64,000 nucleotides of DNA from the NCBI RefSeq assembly GCF_002018875.1, contig NZ_MVOL01000007.1:248001-312000 (forward strand). The letters run 5' to 3'. Positions 8,613 to 16,792 of this stretch are shown here, piece by piece. Under the pieces are notes generated by a model. The model did not search any database and was not told the DNA's origin. It saw nothing but the letters and a program-made list of their open reading frames with translations. This stretch comes from Pseudomonas sp. MF4836. GTDB lineage: Bacteria > Pseudomonadota > Gammaproteobacteria > Pseudomonadales > Pseudomonadaceae. A program made the position numbers and the translations under genes. Position 1 is the stretch's first letter. Every line of letters starts with the position of its first letter.

Positions 8613-9620
8613 ATGGCCATTTTGTTGAATTCGTCGACGGGCGCATTGCACGCGCTCAAGTCTTGTCATGTATTCGGCCGACTCGCCCAGCGCTGTGACA
8701 GCCCACTGACCGCCATCGATATTTCCCTGCTGCACGCCACCGTTCGCTGGAGCTCCCAGCAGTGGTTGCTGACCGACCAGAGCCGCAACGGCTGCCTGCT
8801 CAACGAACAGCCCCTGACCCGACACCAACCGGTAGCCATCAAGCTCGGCGACGAAATCCGTTTCGGCATGCTCGATGCCACGCCCTGGCGTGTGGTCGAC
8901 CTGGCTCCGCCCGCCGACCTGCTGATCCCCCTCGCGCCCCACGTGGAACCGCTCACCCTGCACAACTTCCTGGTGCTGTCCGACGAGGGGCCGCCCTACA
9001 GCTGCATTTACCGCACCCCCGACGGTTGCTGGATGCAGGAAACCAGCGACGGCGCGGTCCCGTTGCGCGATGGCGAGCTGCTGCATTTCGATCATCAGGA
9101 CTGGCGCCTGTCGTACTCCAGCGAAGAGCAGAACACCCTGGTCAGGGCGCCGTCGTCCCTCAGCAGTTGCATGCGCCTCAAGACCAGCCTCGACGAAGAG
9201 CATGTGCAACTGACCCTGTTTCGCGGCGCGCAGAGCCTGGAGCTGGGGGAAAGGACCCATCATTACCTGCTGCTGTTACTTGCCCGCCAGCGCCTGGCCG
9301 ACGCCGCCCGGGGCTTCGACCTCCATACCCAGGGCTGGCTGGAGCTCGATGACCTGGTGGGCATGCTGGGCCTGGACAAGGCGCACCTGAACATCCAGGT
9401 GTTCCGCCTGCGCAAGCAGTTCCAGCAAGCGGTGTCCCAGGGGCTGATCGGCCAGGACTTTATCGAAAGGAGGCGCGGCGGCGTGCGCCTGGGCAGCGTG
9501 GCGATCGAGGTCTGGCGGGGCTCATCGCTCGAAGGTCGCTGGCAGCCGGCGACGAGCATGCACCTCCCCCCGACCTCGATGAGCATGTCCGCCCATGAAC
9601 TCGATATCCCGGTCCTTTGA
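8613..9620 (+). CDS. FHA-domain protein opening the TOMM operon
   Basis: A 335-residue cytoplasmic protein. The N-terminal 90 residues form a forkhead-associated domain with all phosphothreonine-binding landmarks: GR at 22-23, SLLH at 38-41 and RNG at 58-60. A second beta-rich segment (about 110-170) follows, then a helical C-terminal region (about 210-290) resembling a winged helix (LDDLVGMLGL..FRLRKQF..RRGGVRLG). It overlaps the kinase gene by 26 bases, so the two are co-translated. FHA domains bind threonine-phosphorylated partners, so the natural partner is the adjacent kinase fusion or its substrate. It may be a phospho-responsive regulator of the operon; DNA binding by the C-terminus is inference. 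Confidence 0.8.
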   Translation: MAILLNSSTGALHALKSCHVFGRLAQRCDSPLTAIDISLLHATVRWSSQQWLLTDQSRNGCLLNEQPLTRHQPVAIKLGDEIRFGMLDATPWRVVDLAPPADLLIPLAPHVEPLTLHNFLVLSDEGPPYSCIYRTPDGCWMQETSDGAVPLRDGELLHFDHQDWRLSYSSEEQNTLVRAPSSLSSCMRLKTSLDEEHVQLTLFRGAQSLELGERTHHYLLLLLARQRLADAARGFDLHTQGWLELDDLVGMLGLDKAHLNIQVFRLRKQFQQAVSQGLIGQDFIERRRGGVRLGSVAIEVWRGSSLEGRWQPATSMHLPPTSMSMSAHELDIPVL

Positions 9621-12600
9621 TCTACCCGGCTATGAACTCACCGGCCTGCTCGGCAGCGGAGGCATGGCCTCGGTTTTCCGGGCGCGGCAGAACAGCACCG
9701 GGCAGTGGGTCGCGATCAAGCTGCTGCAACTGGACCCCGACGCCGCCGACAGCCTGAGCGCCCCTCGGCTGACCCGCTTTGATCGCGAAACCGCACTTTG
9801 CGCACGCCTGCATCACCCCCACATCGTGCGCCTGCTGGACAAGGGCACGCTGAATCGACACCTGTATTACGCGGTCTATGAATACCTGCCCGGTGAAACC
9901 CTGCGCGAGTACATCCTGCGACAGGGTGCGCTGTCGGCCGCCGAGGCGACCCAAATCATGCTGCAGGTCCTCGACGCCCTGGCCTGCGCCCACGCCCAGG
10001 GCATCGTGCACCGTGACCTGAAACCGCAGAACATCATGATCGATGCCGCCAACGCCAGGCCCAGCGCCACGCTGTTCGACTTCGGCATCGGCCTGGCCCT
10101 GGATGACGTACCCGCGCCGCTCGACGCCACGGACATCACGGGCACCCCCTCCTATAGCGCCCCGGAACAACTGCGGGGCGAGCCGGCCACGGCAAAGACC
10201 GACCTCTATGCCTGGGGCCTGCTGTTTATCGAATGCCTGACCGGGCGCTCGGCCTTTCACGGCGCGACGCTGGCCGAGATCTACCATGCCCAGCTCACGC
10301 CCCAGGACCTGCCCCTGCCGCCCGGGCTGGCGGGCCATCCCTTGCAGGAGGTGCTGCGTGCGGCGCTGGCCAAGCAACCCCGAATTCGTGCCGGGGATGC
10401 CATCGGGCTTTACCAGCGCCTGGCGTCGGTCAACGTCGATAATCTGCTGCGCCCGATGACCCTGGCCGAACATGATCAGCTCGCTGCTCCCGATCACGAA
10501 CGGACCTGGATCAACCCCAGCAGCCCCTCGCGCGCGCCCTTCGAAAAACGCCAGGTCACCGCCCTCTATTGCAGCGTCAGCCTGGGCCGCACCGGCTCGA
10601 CCACGATTGACCTGGAGACGCTCGAAGCCCTGCAGCGTGAGCACCTGACCACCTCGCTGGACATCGTCCAGCGCCTGGGTGGCCACGCCATGGGCGCGCT
10701 GGCCGCGGCCATGCTGTTTTACTTCGGCTACCCCAGGGTCAGCGACCGTAGTGGCCAGCAAGCCGCCCGCGCCGCCCTCGAACTGATCGGCCAGACCCGG
10801 CGTCGGGCCCAGGCGCTGCGTGCGCAACACGGTGTGGTGCTGGAGATGTCGATCGCCATCCATGTCGGCGACGTGCTGCTGTGCGCCGACATGCAGCCCA
10901 GCCAGACCGCCGCCCGGGCCCAGGAGCTGCAACGCCGGGCCGCTCCCGGGCAGATCCGCCTCAGCCAGGATGCCCGGCTGGCCCTGGCCAGGTTTGTCGA
11001 GTGCAGCCAAGTGATGCCTCAGATGGCAAGCGACGCGCCGACCTACCTGCTGGTCAGGGAGCACGCCAGCGATGGTTTTTCCTTCCTCGATCACGGCATC
11101 GAGGCCATGGCCGGGCGCCAGGTTGAACTGCAGGCGCTGCAGGCCTTGTGGCGCAACACCCTGGCTGACGGCGGGCGGGCCATGCTGCTGTGTGGAGAAG
11201 CCGGCGTCGGTAAATCCAGGCTGCTGTTCGAATGGGCCGCCCTCGATGACGGCCTGATTCTGTCGAGCCTGTGCGAGCCGGAACAGCAACATGCGGCGCT
11301 GTATCCGGTGCTGCGCTGGGTGCGCCAGTATCTCGAACGCGGCACCAGCGCCCAGCCCCAAGACAGCGTCCAGCGCCTGCACCGCCATCTGGAGGAACTG
11401 GGCCTGGATGCCGATCACCTGAGTGTGCTGCTGTGCTCCTGGCTGGGCATCGGCGGCGCGCCCCAGCGGCCGGGTTTCTGGGAAAAACATTCGCCCGAAC
11501 TGCAAAAGCAGATGCTGCTCGATGCCCTCGAACGCCTGCTGCTGTCCATCGGCGAGCGCCAGCCCCTGCGTCTGCTGCTGGAAGATACGCACTGGATCGA
11601 CCCCAGCAGCGCGGCCTTCCTCGACCAGTTGCTGCCCAAGCTGCAAGGCACCGCCATCTGCCTGGTGATGACCGCGCGAACCGAGGAATCGCCGTGGATC
11701 CCCAGGGTCCCGAGCCTGCCCCTGAGCGGCCTGGACCGCGCCACCCTGGAGCAGTTGCTGAGCCCCCTGCTGGGTGGCAAACAGATCGACGCCCAGGCCC
11801 TGCGCAGCATCCATGAACACACGGCAGGTATTCCGCTCTACGTGCAGGAACTGGTGGCCTTCCTGCGCAGTCGCGGCGACCTGGTGCTGAACGGTGACAC
11901 TTACCAGTTGGCCACTGCGCACCTGAGCGGGCTGTTGCCGGTGAGCCTGCGCGAGACCCTCGGCCACAGCCTGCACCGGGTCGGTGCGGCCAAGCACACC
12001 GCGCAACTGGCCGCCGCGCTGGGGCGCGAGTTCGACCCTGAGTTTCTGGCGCAGATTGCCCCGTACGACGACGTGACCCTGCACGCCCACCTGCAGACTC
12101 TGCTCAGCGTGGGCCTGGTCTCGCGCTGCCGCCAGGTGGGCGATGCGCACTACATTTTCAAGCACGCGCTGCTGCGCACCGCGGCCTACGACAGCATGCC
12201 GCGCGTGGCCCGGGAACAGGCCCACGGACGGATCGCCGCCGCTCTCGAAGCTCGCTTGTGCAGCAGCGGCCAGGGCGAACAGGGCGTGCTGGCGCACCAT
12301 CACGCTGCCGCCGCCCAATATGAGCAGGCCCTGCACTGGAGCGGACAAGCCACCGAGCAAGCCCTGCAACGGGCCCTGTATGACGCGGCCATGGACCTGA
12401 TCGCCGAAGCCGAACCCTGGCTCGAACAGCTGCCACGCTCCCGGCGCCAGGGCCCGGAACTGCGCCTTTATCGCCTCAAGATCAGCGCCTTGATGGCCCG
12501 CCATGGCTGGGCCAACGAACGGGTGCGCAACACCGCGAACCGCGCCCACCAGTTGGCCCTGCGCTCGACCAACGCCGAGCACACCCCCGCCCTGCTCTGG

Positions 12601-13473
12601 TCGCTGGCGACCTACCACCACGTGGCCAGCCACCGCCGCGAAGTCCGGCAGATTGTCGCCCAGCTGTACAACCGCCAAAGCGCCTCCAATGAGGAGCGCA
12701 TCGCCGCCCTGGTGCTGGCCGGCAGCTCGGCCTGGATCGACGGCCACTACGGGCTGGCGCGCGCGCACCTGCAACAGGCCGTGGCGCTGCCCCGGTCCTC
12801 CCAGCGCGTGGAACAGACCCTGTTGTATGGCCTGGATTGCGGCATCTGGGCGCAATCGGTGCTGGCGTGCGTCACCTGGTTTACCCACTCCGACGACAGC
12901 CTGGCCCACGGTCTGGCCGCCGATGCCGTGCGCCAGGCCCGCGAGTTCGATCATGTGCCTTCCCTGGGCCTGGCCCTGATGTACCAGGCCTATATCCACC
13001 AGTACGCCGGCGACCTGCCGCAGACCGCACAGGTCTGCGGACAACTGGTGGAGCTGGCCACGACCTATGGCTTGCCGGCATACGGGGCCTACGGCGAATT
13101 GATTCAAAGCTGGACCCAGGCCTCCTTCGCCAGGGCCAGCCGCACCATCGACCAGTTGCGGCAACTGGGCTGCCTGCTGGGGCATACCTACTTCCACGGT
13201 TTGATGGCCGACATCCAGTCCCACCAGGGCCACCAGGCCGAGGCTCTGAGCCTGTGCAACAGCAGCCTGGCGCTGTGCGACGAACTGGGCGAACGCTACT
13301 ACCAGCCCGAACTGCTGCGTCTGAAAGCCCGGGTGCTGTCGCGCCAGGGGGCCCAGCGCAATGCCACGGAGATTGCCGACACCCTGCAACAGGCCTGCGC
13401 CCTGGCCGAACAGATGCAGATGCCGCGTTCCCGGCGCGATGCACAAAAGGACATGAGCAATTTGTTTCACTAA
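9595..13473 (+). CDS. TOMM-system Ser/Thr kinase / cyclase-like / ATPase fusion protein
   Basis: A giant 1292-residue signalling protein. Residues about 10-280 are a Hanks-type Ser/Thr kinase with every catalytic element: glycine loop LGSGGMASVF, Lys42, HRDLKPQN (His139), DFG (162-164) and GTPSYSAPEQ from 183. Residues about 317-500 are a class III nucleotide-cyclase fold, but the two metal-binding aspartates look lost (VTALYCSV where family members have an Asp; AAAMLFYFGYP where GDG is usual), so it is probably catalytically dead. From about 510 comes an AAA-type ATPase with Walker A GEAGVGKS (534-541) and a Walker-B-like LLLEDTHW near 660, then a helical TPR-like C-terminus. The architecture matches the family known as TOMM system kinase/cyclase fusion protein. 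It is embedded between the FHA gene and the precursors. Confidence 0.88.
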   Translation: MNSISRSFDLPGYELTGLLGSGGMASVFRARQNSTGQWVAIKLLQLDPDAADSLSAPRLTRFDRETALCARLHHPHIVRLLDKGTLNRHLYYAVYEYLPGETLREYILRQGALSAAEATQIMLQVLDALACAHAQGIVHRDLKPQNIMIDAANARPSATLFDFGIGLALDDVPAPLDATDITGTPSYSAPEQLRGEPATAKTDLYAWGLLFIECLTGRSAFHGATLAEIYHAQLTPQDLPLPPGLAGHPLQEVLRAALAKQPRIRAGDAIGLYQRLASVNVDNLLRPMTLAEHDQLAAPDHERTWINPSSPSRAPFEKRQVTALYCSVSLGRTGSTTIDLETLEALQREHLTTSLDIVQRLGGHAMGALAAAMLFYFGYPRVSDRSGQQAARAALELIGQTRRRAQALRAQHGVVLEMSIAIHVGDVLLCADMQPSQTAARAQELQRRAAPGQIRLSQDARLALARFVECSQVMPQMASDAPTYLLVREHASDGFSFLDHGIEAMAGRQVELQALQALWRNTLADGGRAMLLCGEAGVGKSRLLFEWAALDDGLILSSLCEPEQQHAALYPVLRWVRQYLERGTSAQPQDSVQRLHRHLEELGLDADHLSVLLCSWLGIGGAPQRPGFWEKHSPELQKQMLLDALERLLLSIGERQPLRLLLEDTHWIDPSSAAFLDQLLPKLQGTAICLVMTARTEESPWIPRVPSLPLSGLDRATLEQLLSPLLGGKQIDAQALRSIHEHTAGIPLYVQELVAFLRSRGDLVLNGDTYQLATAHLSGLLPVSLRETLGHSLHRVGAAKHTAQLAAALGREFDPEFLAQIAPYDDVTLHAHLQTLLSVGLVSRCRQVGDAHYIFKHALLRTAAYDSMPRVAREQAHGRIAAALEARLCSSGQGEQGVLAHHHAAAAQYEQALHWSGQATEQALQRALYDAAMDLIAEAEPWLEQLPRSRRQGPELRLYRLKISALMARHGWANERVRNTANRAHQLALRSTNAEHTPALLWSLATYHHVASHRREVRQIVAQLYNRQSASNEERIAALVLAGSSAWIDGHYGLARAHLQQAVALPRSSQRVEQTLLYGLDCGIWAQSVLACVTWFTHSDDSLAHGLAADAVRQAREFDHVPSLGLALMYQAYIHQYAGDLPQTAQVCGQLVELATTYGLPAYGAYGELIQSWTQASFARASRTIDQLRQLGCLLGHTYFHGLMADIQSHQGHQAEALSLCNSSLALCDELGERYYQPELLRLKARVLSRQGAQRNATEIADTLQQACALAEQMQMPRSRRDAQKDMSNLFH

Positions 13474-13497
13474 CCGCGCTGCAAACAAGGAGTTGTC

Positions 13498-13851
13498 ATG
13501 GAGCACAAGTTCTCAACGTCGGTATACGACGAATTTTTGCTGTACCGCGCCCAAGTCATTCGCGCCGTGGCCCTGGCCTGGCAGGACGAGGGCTTCAAGG
13601 CCGCACTCCGGGAAAATCCCCGGGCGGCGGTGCGCCAGTACCTGAACTATGAAATCCCCTTCGCCCTGGACATCGACGTGATCTTCGATAACGCCAAGTT
13701 CTGTCCGCAAACCGTGCTCGACTGGCTGGTGAAGAAAACCGACCGCCTGCAACTGAACCTGCCCCCGGCGCCACCGGCCAATCAGCAGGCCGAGGCCCTG
13801 GCGGCCTACAACCTGCAGTTCCTGACCTTCCTGCAACCCCATATCCGCTGA
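13498..13851 (+). CDS. TOMM precursor-like protein 1 (NHase-alpha-like, BMA_0021/BMA_0022 type)
   Basis: A 117-residue protein resembling the nitrile-hydratase-alpha-like leader peptides of the BMA_0021/BMA_0022 TOMM family: helices RAVALAWQDEGFKAALRENP (about 22-41), a NYEIPFALDIDV strand region, then a Pro-rich linker and an EALAAYN box near the C-terminus. The metal-binding CxxCxC of true nitrile hydratases is absent. After the AAYN box it ends LQFLTFLQPHIR with no Cys and one Thr, so it offers almost nothing to heterocyclise. An AAGGAG Shine-Dalgarno precedes the ATG. It could be a partner or decoy for precursor 2 rather than a substrate. Confidence 0.8.
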   Translation: MEHKFSTSVYDEFLLYRAQVIRAVALAWQDEGFKAALRENPRAAVRQYLNYEIPFALDIDVIFDNAKFCPQTVLDWLVKKTDRLQLNLPPAPPANQQAEALAAYNLQFLTFLQPHIR

Positions 13852-13863
13852 AGGAGCCACGCC

Positions 13864-14220
13864 ATGCCACGTCTCAACGAAGTACCCAGCCAGGCAGTGC
13901 TGCTTGAATTCTCCGAAGTCTATTTGCGCGCCGTGGCCCTGTCCTGGGGTGACAACGACATCAGCGTGGCTTTCCGCCAGCTGTTTATCGAATCGCCGAA
14001 ACAGGCCCTGATCGACTACTTCGGCTATATCGTGCCGTGGAACATCGACCTGGTGATTAGCCCCTGCGACCCCAGCCAGGGCTGGAACGGCCGGGAGTGG
14101 TTGCTGCCGCCCAACCGCATGACCTTCAGCATCCCCGAGACGCCTGCGCTCGAGGAGCAGGCCATTGCGCTGGCGGCCTACAACGACGCCGGGCCGATCT
14201 ACCTGTTTACCTGCTGCTGA
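13864..14220 (+). CDS. TOMM precursor 2 with C-terminal Thr-Cys-Cys core
   Basis: A 118-residue paralogue of the preceding protein (shared VYLRAVALSW helix, PKQALIDYFGY, NIDLVI strand and LAAYN box). The C-terminus differs: after LAAYN it reads DAGPIYLFTCC and stops, placing two cysteines and a threonine, classic azoline-forming residues, at the extreme end. This makes it the likely substrate of the YcaO enzyme encoded 12 bases downstream. The rest acts as an unusually long structured leader of about 100 residues. There is no GG-type or other obvious cleavage site, so the product may stay attached to its leader. A GAAGGAG Shine-Dalgarno is present. Confidence 0.82.
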   Translation: MPRLNEVPSQAVLLEFSEVYLRAVALSWGDNDISVAFRQLFIESPKQALIDYFGYIVPWNIDLVISPCDPSQGWNGREWLLPPNRMTFSIPETPALEEQAIALAAYNDAGPIYLFTCC

Positions 14221-14232
14221 GGACCTTGCATC

Positions 14233-16449
14233 ATGCCGGATCAGATACGCCCGCGGGCGCCACAAACCTGCCCCAGAATCGCGCCAGGCTTTGCCTTGCA
14301 TCGGCTGGACGACGACAGCCTGGTGGTGGTGAGTGAGTCCAGGCGCGCCCTGATCCGGCTCAAGGGTCTGGGGCTGGTAGCCCCCCTGATCGATGGGGGG
14401 CATACCGGCTCGCAGATCATTGATCAATTGGCGGGGCGTCTCGACGGCCCGCAAGTAGAAAGCATCCTGCAAGCCCTGGCGCGCGCCGCCTACATCCAGC
14501 TGCACGCACCGCCACAGAGCGACGAGGCCCGCGCCGAACAGGCCTTCTGGCGCCAGGCTTCAGGGCGGGATGGGGCGGCGCCACCGCTGAGCCAGGTCGA
14601 TATGGTGCGCACCGCCAGCGTCAGCCTGGAACGCTTCGAGCGGTGTCGGCAGGCCCTGCAATTGGCCGGGATCGAGGTGCAGGCAGACGCTGCACTGAAG
14701 CTGGTGCTGTGCGATGACTACCGCTGCCCCGAACTGCACGGGTTGTGCCGGCAGGCGCAACAGCAAGGCCGCCCCGTGCTGCTGGCCAGGCCCAATGGCC
14801 TGACGCCAAGCATCGGGCCCTTTATCGAACTGCCGCAGAGCGCCTGCATCGATTGCCTGCGGTTCTGGATCGGCACCCAGAAGCCCCTGGAGACCTGGCT
14901 GGAACAGCAAGGGTCGCCGACCTATGCCCGCCCGCCGCTGACCTGCGGGCCGGCCAGTGAAATGGCGTGCCACGGGCTGTTGACCATGGCCATCGAACAC
15001 TGGTTCAGCCAACAGGACGGCAGCCCCCGGCAGGCCTGGGACATCCTGTCGCTGGACACCCGAACCCTGCAGACACAGGCCCACACCCTGGTCAAACGCC
15101 CCCAGTGCCCAGGCTGCGGAACGCCCGACCTGATGACTCTCCAGGCCTGGCGCCAGCCTTGCCTGGAGGCCGCGCCCGGCCAGCGGCTCGAAGGCGGCTA
15201 CCGCCATCAGCGCGCGCAGCGGACCTATGAGCGCTACCGGCATCTGGTCAGCCCCCTGACCGGGCCGATCTGCTACCTGCACACCATGCCCCGGCGGCAT
15301 GACGGCCTGCGCCAGGTCTATGTGTCCGGCTACATGGTGCGCCCCGCCCCACAGGCCCCGGGGCTGGCCATCGACAAGGTCTGCGCCGGCAAAGGCGCGA
15401 CCGCCGAACAGGCCCGCACCAGCGCCCTGTGCGAGGCCCTGGAACGATTCAGTGGGGTCTATCAGGGCGATGAGGCCCGTACCCGGGCGCGCCAGGTGGA
15501 CCTTGCCGAACCCAGCCTGGGCTTCAATCCGTTGCAGCAGTTCAGTGAGCGGCAATTCGCCCGGCGCCAGCAGATCAACGCCGGCACCCGCGATGTCCGG
15601 CAACAGGTGCCCCTGCCCTGGGATCCCCGGACCGCCATCGACTGGACCCCGGCCTGGTCCCTGAGCCAGCAGCGCTGGTGCCAGGTGCCCCTGGCCTACT
15701 GCTATGCCCAGGCCCCGGAAGAGTCCGGGCTGGCGTTCGGCATCCACAACCCCAATGGCACCGCGGCCGGCACCAGTGTGGCGGAGGCGTTGCTCCAGGG
15801 CACCCTGGAGTTGGTGGAGCGGGATGCGACGGCCATCTGGTGGTACAACCGGCTGCAACGCCCGGGGCTCGACCTGGCCAGCTTCAACGACCCGTATTTC
15901 AACCAACTGGCGGCGGACTACGCGGGGCTCGGCTGGCAGCTCTGGGTCCTGGACCTGACCCACGACCTGGAGATACCGGTGTGCGCCGCCGTGGCCTGGC
16001 ATCCCGAGGAAGACCGCCACGCCCTGGGCTTCGGCTGCCACCTTGATCCGCACCTCGCGGTGCAGCGCGCGCTGACCGAGGTCAACCAGCTGTTCGATCC
16101 GCTGGTGCGCGGTCCCGATCCCTGGAATCGCCAACTGCTGGCAGACGCCAGTTTTCTGCAACCCGTCGGCAGCCGTTCAGCCCGGGACTTCACCCAGGCA
16201 CCGGAATCCCTGGAACAGGCCTTGGACCACTGCCAGCGCGTGTTCGAACGGCAAGGCCTGGAATGGCTGATGGTGGACAAGACCCGTCCCGATCTCGGCT
16301 TGAATGTGGTGCAGGCCATCGTGCCCGGGCTGCGCCATTTCTGGCCGCGCTTCGCAGCCGGGCGCCTGTATGACGTGCCCTGCACCCTGGGTTGGCGAAC
16401 CGCACCCCTCGACGAGAGCGAGCTCAACCCGGTGCCGCTGTTTCTATAG
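14233..16449 (+). CDS. fused E1-like/YcaO TOMM cyclodehydratase
   Basis: A 738-residue fusion of the two halves of a TOMM cyclodehydratase. The N-terminal 100 residues resemble a leader-binding winged-helix (RRE-like) domain. Residues about 110-340 are the E1-like C domain with a zinc tetracysteine (C205xxC208, C292xxC295). Residues about 350-738 are the YcaO domain, with the ATP/Mg motifs SALCEALERF (397-406), AEALLQGTLELVERDA (about 517-532) and ALTEVNQ (about 613-619). The C-terminus NPVPLFL is proline-containing, as in active YcaO proteins. The enzyme would use ATP to cyclise Cys/Thr of precursor 2 into azolines. No FMN dehydrogenase gene is present, so oxidation to azoles is not expected from this operon. 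Confidence 0.88.
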   Translation: MPDQIRPRAPQTCPRIAPGFALHRLDDDSLVVVSESRRALIRLKGLGLVAPLIDGGHTGSQIIDQLAGRLDGPQVESILQALARAAYIQLHAPPQSDEARAEQAFWRQASGRDGAAPPLSQVDMVRTASVSLERFERCRQALQLAGIEVQADAALKLVLCDDYRCPELHGLCRQAQQQGRPVLLARPNGLTPSIGPFIELPQSACIDCLRFWIGTQKPLETWLEQQGSPTYARPPLTCGPASEMACHGLLTMAIEHWFSQQDGSPRQAWDILSLDTRTLQTQAHTLVKRPQCPGCGTPDLMTLQAWRQPCLEAAPGQRLEGGYRHQRAQRTYERYRHLVSPLTGPICYLHTMPRRHDGLRQVYVSGYMVRPAPQAPGLAIDKVCAGKGATAEQARTSALCEALERFSGVYQGDEARTRARQVDLAEPSLGFNPLQQFSERQFARRQQINAGTRDVRQQVPLPWDPRTAIDWTPAWSLSQQRWCQVPLAYCYAQAPEESGLAFGIHNPNGTAAGTSVAEALLQGTLELVERDATAIWWYNRLQRPGLDLASFNDPYFNQLAADYAGLGWQLWVLDLTHDLEIPVCAAVAWHPEEDRHALGFGCHLDPHLAVQRALTEVNQLFDPLVRGPDPWNRQLLADASFLQPVGSRSARDFTQAPESLEQALDHCQRVFERQGLEWLMVDKTRPDLGLNVVQAIVPGLRHFWPRFAAGRLYDVPCTLGWRTAPLDESELNPVPLFL

Positions 16450-16477
16450 CAGCGTCAAGGGCGGTTCGGCGACAGGA

Positions 16478-16681
16478 TCAATGCAGGCGGGCAGGCTCGG
16501 CCGCTGCAAGTTGCGCCTGCCAGGCGGCGCGGCACTCCTCGGCCTCATCACGGCTGGCGAACGCCGTACCGCGCTGCTCACCGTTGAGCAGGACTACCCA
16601 GCACACACTGCGCCCCAGGGCACGCAGGCTGGGCGGTACACCGCTGCCAATCATGACGGCGACATCGACTCTGCTGTGCAT
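16478..16681 (-). CDS. small hypothetical protein (67 aa)
   Basis: A 67-residue protein convergent with the YcaO gene. A longer open frame extends to 16792, but a GGAGGG Shine-Dalgarno 6 bases before the ATG at 16681 marks the start. The core RSVCWVVLLNGEQRGTAFASRDEAEECRAAWQAQ looks like a small beta-hairpin plus helix domain with two cysteines. Family not recognised. A perfect inverted repeat at 16701-16714 sits immediately upstream and may be its operator. Confidence 0.6.
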   Translation of the reverse strand: MHSRVDVAVMIGSGVPPSLRALGRSVCWVVLLNGEQRGTAFASRDEAEECRAAWQAQLAAAEPARLH

Positions 16682-16700
16682 CGCATTCCCTCCGGAAGTA

Positions 16701-16714
16701 GTTAGCAGGCTAAC
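16701..16714. promoter_or_regulatory. perfect inverted repeat upstream of the 67-aa gene
   Basis: GTTAGC-AG-GCTAAC is a perfect 14-base palindrome located 20 bases upstream of the ATG at 16681, just beyond its Shine-Dalgarno. Its position would let a bound regulator block transcription of the small gene. No regulator is assigned. Confidence 0.4.
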
Positions 16715-16792
16715 GATGTTGGCCATGCTAATCATTTCCGGTCCCGGGAAACAGCCGCGTCCTGCACAGCTTTGTTGCAGCCGCGGCAACAA

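Noticed and set aside
9622..13506. A 1294-residue open frame on the minus strand opposite the kinase fusion
   Set aside because: It mirrors the real gene codon by codon in GC-rich DNA, is Gln/Gly/Ala/His-rich with no domain, and has no ribosome-binding site.
13498..14220. The precursor pair as true nitrile hydratase alpha subunits
   Set aside because: They are about half the usual length, lack the CxxCxC metal-binding motif and have no beta-subunit partner; linkage to YcaO points to TOMM precursors.
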